Positions 1 to 11,636 of a stretch of 64,000 nucleotides of DNA are shown here, piece by piece. Both the position numbers and the translations under genes were made by a program. Origin of the DNA: Flavilitoribacter nigricans DSM 23189 = NBRC 102662. GTDB taxonomy: Bacteria; Bacteroidota; Bacteroidia; Chitinophagales; Saprospiraceae. The stretch covers positions 1 to 64,000 of the forward strand of contig NZ_PDUD01000031.1 in assembly GCF_002646595.1 (NCBI RefSeq), given 5' to 3'. How positions within the stretch are numbered: the stretch's first letter is position 1; every line of letters begins with the position of its first letter. The notes under the pieces are model-generated. The model saw only the letters and a program-made list of their open reading frames with translations. It made no database searches and had not been told where the DNA came from.

Positions 1-1520
1 CGGATCGGTCCGCAATTGTCAGAGCTTCCTTCGTCGATGTCGTCAGCGTATACGCGAGCCAGTCCCTGGCCACCGATAGATACGTTCAGATCGTCGTCGC
101 ATACTGCGATCGGCTCAACTTGGTCTTCTACTTGGAAGGCGCAGAAGATCACTTCTTTGTTACCGCAAGCATCAGTTACTGTGTACTTGATGAAGTGGCA
201 ACCCAGAGGAATACCGGATACATAGCGAGATGCACCAGGAGCGATGGTAGCAACAACAGGACCGTCAGTAGAGAAACCAACAATCTCAGTCAGTACTTCC
301 CAGCTAGAGCAGTTGTCTTCCACAACCGGCATCGGTACGTGGAAAGCAGCAGTACAGTCGTAAGGACCGGTAGAGTACGTACGCAGGTCTTTGTGACCGT
401 CGTTGTCGTAGTCAACATCTTCGCAAGCTACTTCGGGAGCATCGTAGTCACCTACTTTGATCGTTTGCTTGCACTCACGAACGCGAGCGTAGCCTTCAGC
501 ACACCAGTCAAGGATTTCCCAGGTACGAACGATCTTGTAAGTTCCTTCACAAACTTCGATCCGCTCACCGTCGGTGTAAGAAGCACCCAGGTTGCAGAAA
601 GTAGAGTTCAGGTAAGCTTTGTGCTCGTAGTCTTCCCAGTCATCTTCGCCTTTCACGTAGTCAACGTCAAAAGCCTGGTACAACCAAGGATAGCCAGTCT
701 CATCGGGATGAGGGTTACCTTTAGCGTCCAGTTTGAAGTCGTCTTCGCAAGACAGCTCAGCATCTTTCGGGCAGTAAACGTCGTCCAGATCGGGCTTGCC
801 GATAACGATTGTCTGCTCGCATACGTCCGGAGACAGCAGCTCTTTGCAAGAGTCAACAGCAGTGAACCGACGAACGATAGTAACATCGTCACAGTTCTCG
901 TCGTAGCCGTAAACTACTTCGTCAGTTACGGTTACCGTGATGTCACCGCAGTTGTCAGTGAACTCAGCGAAACCAGTAACATACTTGAACAGCCACTTGG
1001 CGTGCTTGGAAGAGAAAGAACCTTCGATCAGGTTACCGTTTTTGTCCAGCTTGTAGCTAGCAGGACCGTCCAACAACAGCTTGTCGATGTCGTTGCAAAC
1101 GAATTCTTGGAAGCCGTAGTTGTAAGTAGTCCATCCGGATACTGTACCTGGGCAGAATTCAAGAACGGGAGGTTGCTTGTCTTCAGCAGTGATATAACCC
1201 CAGCAGTTGTTGTTGGGATCGTCATCCGCTGTAACGACAAATTTGTAAGTACCACAACCTTGGATTACGTTGTCGGCACCTACGCCGTCCTCAACTACTA
1301 CAGTTGCAGCACAGTCAAAACCGGGAGCGGCGCTAGCCAGGGTCAGAACTGCTTCGCAATTGTCTTGCAGGTTTACGTTGAGTTGGCCTTCACAGACTAC
1401 CTCGCCACAATCCTGGGCAGAAGCAGTTTGTAAGCCCATCCAACAGACTGATAAAAGCATCAGGCCGAATGCTTTCATCCAATTGGATGGAAAAACGAAA
1501 GTAAAATTCGTTTTCTCCAT
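1..1520 (-). CDS. Cysteine-rich HYR-like exported surface protein (C-terminus off the window)
   Basis: The reading frame runs without a stop from an ATG at 1520 to the window edge, giving at least 506 residues. A long N-terminal signal peptide ends near ASAQ (residues 33-36); an internal ATG at 1478 (Met15) would give a shorter signal. The mature part is a chain of HYR-like modules with recurring DNC, DKQPPV and DYDAPE motifs and many paired cysteines (DNCGD, ENCDD, DNCSS, ACGNKEVIFC). Such chains are typical of large Bacteroidota surface proteins that end in a T9SS signal, which would lie outside the window. In the later part codons shift to GCT, GTT, TCT and GGT, unlike the GCC/GCG-rich neighbours, suggesting strong expression. 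Function beyond a structural or adhesive role cannot be told. Confidence 0.85.
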   Translation of the reverse strand, partial: MEKTNFTFVFPSNWMKAFGLMLLSVCWMGLQTASAQDCGEVVCEGQLNVNLQDNCEAVLTLASAAPGFDCAATVVVEDGVGADNVIQGCGTYKFVVTADDDPNNNCWGYITAEDKQPPVLEFCPGTVSGWTTYNYGFQEFVCNDIDKLLLDGPASYKLDKNGNLIEGSFSSKHAKWLFKYVTGFAEFTDNCGDITVTVTDEVVYGYDENCDDVTIVRRFTAVDSCKELLSPDVCEQTIVIGKPDLDDVYCPKDAELSCEDDFKLDAKGNPHPDETGYPWLYQAFDVDYVKGEDDWEDYEHKAYLNSTFCNLGASYTDGERIEVCEGTYKIVRTWEILDWCAEGYARVRECKQTIKVGDYDAPEVACEDVDYDNDGHKDLRTYSTGPYDCTAAFHVPMPVVEDNCSSWEVLTEIVGFSTDGPVVATIAPGASRYVSGIPLGCHFIKYTVTDACGNKEVIFCAFQVEDQVEPIAVCDDDLNVSIGGQGLARVYADDIDEGSSDNCGPI

Positions 1521-2214
1521 AAGATTACAATTTGTTAAAAATTAGGTTAAAGAATTAGGTTATGAAAGTTGCTATATAAAAAAGCCATGTCAGAGGATCA
1601 AGCTGTTTTACGGAGGTCGAAGCCGCAAAAGATCGCTCGATCGTCATCGGAATCGAAAAGGATTCCGCGAATTTCCCGTCAAAAGCACTTTAGGTCGTCG
1701 TCGTCAAAAAAAATCGTGCTTTATCTATGGTACTCTTCGGCAATTTAGGTCGAAAAATCAGAACGAATTTTAATCAAAATATTTCAAAGCATACGGATAG
1801 CACCACCGTTGTGACGCACCGGTAAATATTATTTACATGACAATAGACCTGTATCAAAAATCTGATCAGATCACAATGATTGCACTCAAATAATTCTAGG
1901 GATAGAAGTCGATATGTTTACAGGAATAAAACGAAAAAGACAGGTAATTTGAGGAGTACTTTTTATTGTCATGGGATTATTTTTTGAAACGGTACAAATG
2001 TACTGCATTATGTCCAAAAATACTAAGAATTTTAATATAAATTTTCGGATGAAAACCTAATAGCTTTGTAAAGTATTCTCAATCAGTATGTTAGTAGAAA
2101 AGACATTAAAAAAATTACAAATACATTTTTCGGTAATGCCTTAAAGAACTTAACAGCAAAGATAGTACTTATGGGCTTACAATCCATACCCAAATTAGGG
2201 TATTTTGCAACAAT
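1521..2214. other. Long AT-rich intergenic region with hairpins and short direct repeats
   Basis: About 690 bases without a convincing gene lie between the response regulator's 3' end and the start of the cysteine-rich surface protein, so they probably hold that gene's promoter and a long 5' leader. Visible structures are a hairpin at 1648-1667 (CGGAATC/GATTCCG around a 6-base loop), a second stem AAAGCAC (1682-1688)/GTGCTTT (1716-1722), TTTAGGTCG repeated at 1689 and 1744, and ATACCC/GGGTAT at 2186-2203 just past the regulator's stop. A minus-strand TACATTTG at 2002-1995 matches the Bacteroidota -7 element but lacks a well-spaced -33 box. Confidence 0.5.
1540..1562 (-). repeat. Tandem 10-bp direct repeat just upstream of the surface protein start
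   Basis: AATTAGGTTA occurs at 1540-1549 and again at 1553-1562 on the plus strand, 13 bp apart start to start. It sits 20-42 bp before the ATG on the transcribed strand, within the 5' leader. It could bind a regulator or affect ribosome access; there is no direct proof of either. Confidence 0.4.
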
Positions 2215-2880
2215 TTACAGGCAGTGATCGTAAGCCATTTTTATAAGACCGGCCGTACTGCGAACCCCAAGCTTACGCATGATATTTTTGCGGTGAACGC
2301 TAACGGTCTGATCACTGATGAACAGTTTCCTTCCGATCTCTTTATTGTTCATCGCCTGACTGATCAGGCTCAGAATCTGGGTTTCTCTTTTGGTCAACCG
2401 ATGTTTTTTAACAAACACCTCAGCGATGACGGCCGGCTGGCCATTGGTATCGGTCAAAAGTTTCCCCATATTGCTTTTCAGGGGTTCCGAACGGTATATT
2501 ATCCCGTGCAGCACCGAATCGATCGCTTCGTAGAGATCCACCGCACCTTTATATTTAGGCAGATAGCCGTTAGCTCCGTTTTCCATCACTGCCCGCAGGA
2601 TCTTCGTATCCTGATAGGCCGTCATCACCAGGATGCAGGTCCGGTCACTACCTTCCCGCCGTATTTCCTCAATTGCCTCCAGGCCGTGCTGTTCCACCAG
2701 GTTCAGGTCCATGATCAGCAGTTCCGGCAGATGTTCCCGCCACAACTCCACCAGTTTTTTCCCATTGGGGGTACACCCCACAATATGGTGCTGGTGGTGC
2801 GGATCGCTTTTCAGAACCGTTTTCAAACCTTCTAAAAAAATACGATGATTATCAGCTAAGAGTGTTTTAACTATTTGCAT
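2215..2880 (-). CDS. NarL/LuxR-type response regulator
   Basis: This is a two-domain response regulator of 221 residues counted from the ATG at 2880. An upstream ATG at 2961 is in frame but would add 27 residues before the first beta strand, which is unusual for the family. The receiver domain shows the acidic pocket (Asp10), the phospho-acceptor Asp58 in LLIMDLN, Thr87 and Lys109 in GYLPKY. The C-terminus has a LuxR helix-turn-helix with LTKRETQILSLI and the recognition segment SDQTVSVHRKNIMRKLGV. It binds DNA when phosphorylated. No histidine kinase is adjacent, so it is an orphan and its partner is unknown. It is followed by a weak hairpin at 2186-2203. Confidence 0.9.
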   Translation of the reverse strand: MQIVKTLLADNHRIFLEGLKTVLKSDPHHQHHIVGCTPNGKKLVELWREHLPELLIMDLNLVEQHGLEAIEEIRREGSDRTCILVMTAYQDTKILRAVMENGANGYLPKYKGAVDLYEAIDSVLHGIIYRSEPLKSNMGKLLTDTNGQPAVIAEVFVKKHRLTKRETQILSLISQAMNNKEIGRKLFISDQTVSVHRKNIMRKLGVRSTAGLIKMAYDHCL

Positions 2881-3371
2881 GATTCCTAATTTCTTCGGTC
2901 TATCCAGTAATTTCTGTTGTGTGGGTCTACTCTGATCTAATGTATTCAAAAAACATGCCATATCTCTCCAGGAAGGGACAGGAGGTATGGTTCTGTACTT
3001 TCGGTTATGTGCTAATTCAAATGGGGTAACTAATGCTTATTTCCCAAAAGGGGGGCAGGGAAGGGAGAGATGTTACAGTTGTTGATGACCGTACGGCCAT
3101 TTATTGTTTATAATCAAATATTAAGACAAAAAATTGCCCGGAACTTCATTTTTTTTGTTAAATCCTTAAAACTGAGCGAAAAACACCACTACTTACCTAA
3201 CAAAATACGTGCAAAGCAGTGCGTACGGTCCAATCAGCTTACGGATAAAATCAGGATGCGCCACTCCGAATATCGATACCGAGAAATGCTCCGGGCTAAA
3301 TGCCCGGCAATTTCGTACCTGTATTGGGAGTGACGCCTGTTCGCCTGTTCAACTAGTGACTACCGGCGCAA
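2881..3371. other. Intergenic region between peroxidase 3' end and response regulator
   Basis: No gene is supported here. A compact hairpin CCGGGC-TAAAT-GCCCGG at 3291-3307 lies about 65 bp past the peroxidase stop and may help end that transcript, although there is no T-run after it. A G-rich stretch lies near 3046-3067. The promoter of the response regulator must lie in this region, but I could not find a clear -33/-7 pair. Confidence 0.4.
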
Positions 3372-6269
3372 TCAGTTCAGGATCATCCTGCGGGTAACCG
3401 TCGTATGAGTCGTACTCAACTGATAATAGAGTACACCCGCCGGCCAGTCCTTACTTTCCAGTACCCATTCGTGCTTACCGGCATTGAAATTGGCCTTGTT
3501 TCGGTAAAGAACCCGTCCTTTATTGTCTACTACCCGCAATTCAACGGTCTCATCCTGAGGCAATTGGAACGGGATACGAGTGAACTCCCGGAACGGGTTA
3601 GGATAGTTTTGTCCCAATTCCAGCTGGCTAACGATCGCTCCCTCCGTTTCAAACTGGAGCGTAACCGCAGTCGACTCATAATCCGGTGTATAGGCTTCGG
3701 GAGCAGTGATCTGATCATCCAACCACAGGAAGTCGCTGAGCTTCCCGTCCTGCTGCGCCAGGATCTCCAATTCCATGATCTGCTGTCCGTCACGCAGCGC
3801 AGTGCCTTCCACCTCGCCCCAGCTCAGGGTCAACTGCTCAGTGGCCGCAAACCGGCCGATATGCTGAGCGCCCAGACCGGGCAGATCAAAGTGTGCCGGT
3901 TCCAGCATGGTACTGGCGGCCGGATCAAGCTGCAGTCCAAACTGTAAGCCGATCGCCTCGCCGGTTGCACCCAAACGCAACGGGATCCGGTAAACTTCGC
4001 CCGCGCGCAGTTTGATATCCGTTACAACCAACTCCAGGGTCGGCGCAATCGTACGGGTATCCAGGTCGGATGCTTCTACCAGATTTTCGAGTTTGGCACT
4101 GGAATTGACATCACCGATCTTGACGGCAATGAAATCCTGATTAAAGCCGCCACCCAATCCATTGTTGAAATTGAGTACTTCCGGCAGTTCTTCGGTAATG
4201 GCGTTCTCCGGGCTTTCAAAGCGCAGAGATGCCGGAACGAATCGCCAGACGGTATTGTTCGGGAATTCGGAATTCAGTCCCAGGATTACGCGCCGGAACG
4301 CGAGAATATCCTGTACGGAAACGTTGCCGCTGCGGTCGGCATCAGCGGCGATCATCTTGTAGGGTGAATCCAGCGGCTCCAGTCCCAGAATGTGTTTCTG
4401 GATCAGCAGCATGTCCAGCGTTGAAAGGCCGTTGCGAATATCGTCATCCTTCCGTAGCGACAAACCGCTCACTTTACAGGAAGGCAGGGATTCAAAAGTG
4501 AATCTTCCTTCGAAGCCCGTTTCCTGGTTCAGGGTCTCATCCGTCAGGACCAGGTCCAGATCTACGGCGGGCACCGGATTGCCGGCTTCGGTCCGTATAG
4601 AGCCATTCAGGCTACCGGTCATATTATCACAGATCTCCGCGTGGGGCATAGCCTTGAACACATTGTCCTGCATGAGGGAGATCGTGGTATTGTACATAAT
4701 GACATCCCGCAGGGTCGTCCGACTGATCCAGTCCTTTTCTTCCTGCGTGAGCACCGGATCGTTAAGGTAGTAGAAACGGTCTCCGTCGCGAAGTGCGGTA
4801 AACTGCCGTTCCATGATCGCCATGATGGTCTCACCGAACAGCGCCCCCGGCATCGGGTCCTCCGACAGCATACCTACCCAGGGATCTACATCGTCGATAT
4901 CCAGATAGAGATGGAATAGCCGCGTAAAGACCGCCGCGTTGGAGCTGAATTGTTGGAAAAGAATATATTTCGGCAAGCCAAAGGTGGCCCGGATCGTGTT
5001 GAAATCCGGCAAACCTCTTTCCCGCCCGCGATTGATATTGATGGACGCCAGGTCCAGTCCGCCGGCACCCGGAGGGCCGAACAGGAAGTTGCGGATATCG
5101 TTGATCACCCGCGCGTCCAGGCTTTGCTGTACCTGCACCGCCATCCCTTTGAAGAAAGGATCAATGCTGCCGGTTTCCAGGATAGCACCGGGGTTGAAGA
5201 AAGATTCCCGCAGCGTCAGATTGCCTTCCGGCAGTTCTACCCCTTTATTGTCCAGGCGCTGAATAACCGTATTGAGCAGGGTGTGTCCCAGACGGAATGC
5301 AGCCCCCGTGAACAGATTGTACAACTGGCCGTTCACATCCTCTTTATAACCATTGTATTCGGGAAGGTGAACGCCCATGGCCGGCAACCACTCATCGTAA
5401 ACGATAGACTGGATCAGGCCGCCCACCAGTTTGCGGGCGTGCTGATAGAGTTGCTCGTCGGACCATTCCGGGTGCTCGTTCGCCAGCTGATCGCAGATCA
5501 GGTTGTGCTGCCGGACGAACAGGGTATGGAAAGAGGTCAGCAGCGGATTCTCATTAGCCCGCACGTCCCCGGCAACGAATAGTTTTTCGTTGGTACCCAC
5601 CGCATCGTCCATGTGGGGAGCATCGGGATCAATGGGGCCGTCCAGTTCACCGTCGGTCGTATTCAGGGGAAGCAGGTTCCCGGTGGAAACTTTCAGTTTG
5701 CCGCCATTAAAGGTCCGCAGCCAACTGGCGTGCTCTTCGGAAGAGCCGTACACTCCCGAACCGTCGATGAAAGCCGTGATCACATTCGGATGCTGCCGCG
5801 GATTATCCACGGACGTACCGGTACTTGGATCAAACATGTTGCGCATCATGGGAATGATCGCATGGCCTCCGCCGTTGGGATCGAAATAAGGATCACCAGA
5901 AGGTACCTGAATGAAGGCCGTTTCGCCACCGTCGGGCGTCAGGCCTATATCGTGATCAATGAACTGCCCCCAGGCCCAGCAAAAGTCGCTAAGCGTAAGC
6001 GGATCATTCAAAAGCCCGTCCTGCGCAAAGAGGGAGTTACTCACCTCTCTGGGATTAGGTCGCTCGGTACCCGACGGCGCTGAAATGCCGTCCGAATAAG
6101 CGGTTCCAGCTACGCGTAGCAGGTTGGAGCCCGCAGCTCCCCATTCCGGATTTTGTAAATTGTTGTGGGATCCATCGTAAGTTCGATACAGTTGGAAGTC
6201 AACTGTTTGCGCGAAAGTACTAAGTGGTAGGATCAAAAGAATTATTAAGTGTAAAGGTCGTCTGTGCAT
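3372..6269 (-). CDS. Secreted animal-type haem peroxidase with dockerin-like module and T9SS signal
   Basis: This is a 965-residue exported protein with a signal peptide (1-20, ending TFAQ). Residues ~25-545 form an animal-type (An_peroxidase) domain with every haem-site residue expected from myeloperoxidase: Asp105-His106 in GQFIDHD (haem ester and distal His), Arg237 and Glu240 in VRANE, and proximal His329 in AFRLGHT. It therefore should oxidise substrates with hydrogen peroxide outside the cell. Residues ~553-600 resemble a carboxypeptidase-regulatory beta domain. A pair of dockerin-like EF-hand loops follows (~608-665; DADRSGNVSVQD is the second), then a beta-sandwich segment (~720-870) that could be cohesin-like. 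The C-terminus (~885-965, NYPNPF to MILN) is a type A T9SS sorting domain. It appears monocistronic. Confidence 0.93.
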   Translation of the reverse strand: MHRRPLHLIILLILPLSTFAQTVDFQLYRTYDGSHNNLQNPEWGAAGSNLLRVAGTAYSDGISAPSGTERPNPREVSNSLFAQDGLLNDPLTLSDFCWAWGQFIDHDIGLTPDGGETAFIQVPSGDPYFDPNGGGHAIIPMMRNMFDPSTGTSVDNPRQHPNVITAFIDGSGVYGSSEEHASWLRTFNGGKLKVSTGNLLPLNTTDGELDGPIDPDAPHMDDAVGTNEKLFVAGDVRANENPLLTSFHTLFVRQHNLICDQLANEHPEWSDEQLYQHARKLVGGLIQSIVYDEWLPAMGVHLPEYNGYKEDVNGQLYNLFTGAAFRLGHTLLNTVIQRLDNKGVELPEGNLTLRESFFNPGAILETGSIDPFFKGMAVQVQQSLDARVINDIRNFLFGPPGAGGLDLASININRGRERGLPDFNTIRATFGLPKYILFQQFSSNAAVFTRLFHLYLDIDDVDPWVGMLSEDPMPGALFGETIMAIMERQFTALRDGDRFYYLNDPVLTQEEKDWISRTTLRDVIMYNTTISLMQDNVFKAMPHAEICDNMTGSLNGSIRTEAGNPVPAVDLDLVLTDETLNQETGFEGRFTFESLPSCKVSGLSLRKDDDIRNGLSTLDMLLIQKHILGLEPLDSPYKMIAADADRSGNVSVQDILAFRRVILGLNSEFPNNTVWRFVPASLRFESPENAITEELPEVLNFNNGLGGGFNQDFIAVKIGDVNSSAKLENLVEASDLDTRTIAPTLELVVTDIKLRAGEVYRIPLRLGATGEAIGLQFGLQLDPAASTMLEPAHFDLPGLGAQHIGRFAATEQLTLSWGEVEGTALRDGQQIMELEILAQQDGKLSDFLWLDDQITAPEAYTPDYESTAVTLQFETEGAIVSQLELGQNYPNPFREFTRIPFQLPQDETVELRVVDNKGRVLYRNKANFNAGKHEWVLESKDWPAGVLYYQLSTTHTTVTRRMILN

Positions 6270-6637
6270 ACACTGTAATTTTTTTTCATGGGAAATTGGT
6301 TCATACCTGATCCAGGCAAACCGGGGTTCGTTTTTTGTGGTAGCACTTGTTCTTGCCAGATATTCAACTACCGGGCAAAATGTTGTAAAGAGTGAGATTA
6401 TGCATCGGTCGAATGGAGGGGCATCCGCCGGCTATTCGATTTACTTTTTTTCTAATATATACACAACAGCAGAACAAAAATACAGAAATTGCACCAGCCA
6501 TTCGCGATTTGCCGAATAATTTTTTCCGTATCCGGGCCAGGTAAATGCTGGAAAAATAACCATATAAGCGTTTTTTAAAAAGTGACGCTAAGATAATACA
6601 TAAAAAACTTTAATATGGGTGATTTTCATCATTGCCT
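6270..6637. other. Intergenic region upstream of the peroxidase
   Basis: AT-rich, non-coding. On the minus strand a TATTTTTG at 6482-6475 matches the Bacteroidota -7 element about 206 bp before the peroxidase ATG, but no -33 element is found at the right distance, so a promoter here is only a suggestion. No other structure stands out. Confidence 0.3.
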
Positions 6638-7363
6638 TCACCAGCGATAACCAAACCGCGCCGCAGTGTCTTCAATGATCGGTGTAACGCTTTCCACTTC
6701 ATCCGGCGTGAGGTTCTCCCGCCAGCGTCCGATGCGCACCCGGTGATCCCGGGTAGAATACGGCCGGGAAGTGTGGGCTTCCACAAAACGGGCGTTGTTG
6801 GTATTCTGTACCCGCCGGGCCCAGGCCTCCAGATGCGGACTTCGGCCAGCCGTATCTACGCCCACTTCCTGCCCGATCCGCATCGCAAATCCGAGCGGAT
6901 CTTCCAGCATCTCTTCGAAGCGGCTGAGTTGCGCCAGCGACCCCACCTGACGGAATCCCAGGGTATTGATGAAATTCCAGTGATAGGCACAGCGGATCAC
7001 CAGTGGTTGGTGCAGCCACTCCTGCCAGTCGGGCGGTCGGGGATGATGCCCCCAGTTCCGGGAGATCCCCACCTTTAAAGAAGCGATGGTATCCAATGGG
7101 TGACGGATCTGCCAGAAGATCCGCCTGGGTTCGGGGAAAAGCTCTTGCAGGGCCTCCAGAGAAAAGGGAAGGCCGGGTGTAGCCGGATAATCAGGATGCT
7201 CTCTCGGCACTTTTACCGCTACGGGCCGGGTATAGTCCAGATCCCGCAAAAGGGCAAAGTCCGGTTCACTGTAATAGGTGTAGTCCGGAAGCTGATCGAA
7301 AAGTTCTCCAAAGATGGAGGTACCGCTACGACCGCATCCCAGGATCAGTACGTGTTGTGCCAT
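6638..7363 (-). CDS. Sulfotransferase family protein
   Basis: This 241-residue cytosolic protein has the two PAPS-binding signatures of sulfotransferases. The 5'-phosphosulfate loop is GCGRSGTS near residues 9-16, right after the first beta strand. The 3'-phosphate motif is RHPLDTIAS at 87-95, with Arg87 and Ser95. The C-terminal RIGRWRENLT segment matches the usual final nucleotide-binding loop. It is expected to move a sulfuryl group from PAPS to an acceptor such as a carbohydrate or lipid; the acceptor cannot be read from sequence. It stands alone on the minus strand, 120 bp downstream of the beta-galactosidase, so a link to glycan metabolism is only suggestive. Confidence 0.88.
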   Translation of the reverse strand: MAQHVLILGCGRSGTSIFGELFDQLPDYTYYSEPDFALLRDLDYTRPVAVKVPREHPDYPATPGLPFSLEALQELFPEPRRIFWQIRHPLDTIASLKVGISRNWGHHPRPPDWQEWLHQPLVIRCAYHWNFINTLGFRQVGSLAQLSRFEEMLEDPLGFAMRIGQEVGVDTAGRSPHLEAWARRVQNTNNARFVEAHTSRPYSTRDHRVRIGRWRENLTPDEVESVTPIIEDTAARFGYRW

Positions 7364-7486
7364 AAGTCATACCAATCAGAGGTTACGAAATATCGGTAGT
7401 CGTCATAGTTCAGTTCTGCGTGCTGTAGGTACGCAATATGCTTTACCTCCAGCACGCTAAACTTGGAAATGATCATTTTGCTATCA

Positions 7487-10633
<3,147 letters not shown>

Positions 10634-10753
10634 TCAGGAGTAAAATTCAAAATAGGAAATTTACTTCCCCCATTTCTTTTTTCAAAAAAATAATATTCCG
10701 TTATTAGGGCTTCTCTTTCCTTTTACTGTTGAACAAATAAATGAAATTCTGGA

Positions 10754-11458
10754 ATGGAAGTTTATATCGCTGAATTTTTCGGCACCGCACTGCTCATCCT
10801 GCTGGGGGATGGCGTGGTTGCCGGCGTACTGCTCAAAGATTCCAAAGCTGAAGGATCCAACTGGTGGACGATCACCATCGGCTGGGGCTTAGCCGTGACC
10901 TTTGGCGTTTATCTGGCCGGTATGGTGAGCGGCGCGCACATCAATCCGGCGGTAACCCTGGCGCTTGCAGCCGGAGGCGAATTCTCCTGGAGCCTGGTAC
11001 CGGGTTATATTTTGGCCCAGTTCCTGGGCGCTATGCTGGGCGCCACGCTCGTCTGGCTACATTACTACCCGCATTGGGAGAGAACGGAAGATAAAGCTGC
11101 CAAATTAGGGATTTTCTGCACGGCCCCGGCCATTCGGCACGCGCCTTCTAACTTTTTCAGCGAATTTCTCGGAACTTTCATCCTGCTGCTCGGCCTGATG
11201 GCCCTCGGTGCCAATCAGTTTTCGGACGGCCTGAACCCCATGGCGGTCGGTGCCCTGGTCGTCGTGATCGGGGTTTGCCTCGGAGGTACTACCGGATACG
11301 CCATTAATCCCGCCCGGGACCTCGGCCCGCGTGTCGCTCACTTCCTGTTGCCCATTCCCGGGAAAGGCGATTCCGACTGGAGCTATTCCTGGATACCGGT
11401 ACTCGGTCCTATTCTGGGCGGCATTGCTGCCGTTTTGTTCTATCAGGCCGTTTTCTGA
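10754..11458 (+). CDS. glpF: MIP-family channel, probable glycerol facilitator
   Basis: This 234-residue inner-membrane protein has six membrane segments and the two aquaporin half-helix boxes: NPA at 64-66 (GAHINPAVT) and NPAR at 185-188. Asp189 directly after the second NPAR (NPARDLGPR) is the hallmark of glycerol-conducting members rather than strict water channels. It is divergent from lacZ with a 141-bp gap. No glycerol kinase (glpK) is next to it, so the symbol rests on motif rather than context. The start at 10754 fits the conserved first helix; another ATG at 10741 is in a different frame. Confidence 0.9.
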   Translation: MEVYIAEFFGTALLILLGDGVVAGVLLKDSKAEGSNWWTITIGWGLAVTFGVYLAGMVSGAHINPAVTLALAAGGEFSWSLVPGYILAQFLGAMLGATLVWLHYYPHWERTEDKAAKLGIFCTAPAIRHAPSNFFSEFLGTFILLLGLMALGANQFSDGLNPMAVGALVVVIGVCLGGTTGYAINPARDLGPRVAHFLLPIPGKGDSDWSYSWIPVLGPILGGIAAVLFYQAVF

Positions 11459-11636
11459 TCAAAAAAAATAGCTGCTCCCCTAACGTTTGTTCATTTAGAG
11501 AGATCAATAAGCAGATCAGGCCCCGGTGGATAATGACCATCGGGATTTCACCAAACGGATGAAATTTCTGCTTTACGCCGACAGCTAAGGTTGCTCCGGG
11601 GTCTGATACCGTCATTCCCTAAATCGAACAGATCTC

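Noticed and set aside
120-1433. 437-codon plus-strand ORF opposite the surface protein
   Set aside because: The minus frame encodes a signal peptide and HYR-like motifs; the plus frame shows only repetitive Val-rich shadow sequence.
3070-3397. Two small plus-strand ORFs between peroxidase and response regulator
   Set aside because: No signal, motif or ribosome site; composition is typical of intergenic DNA.
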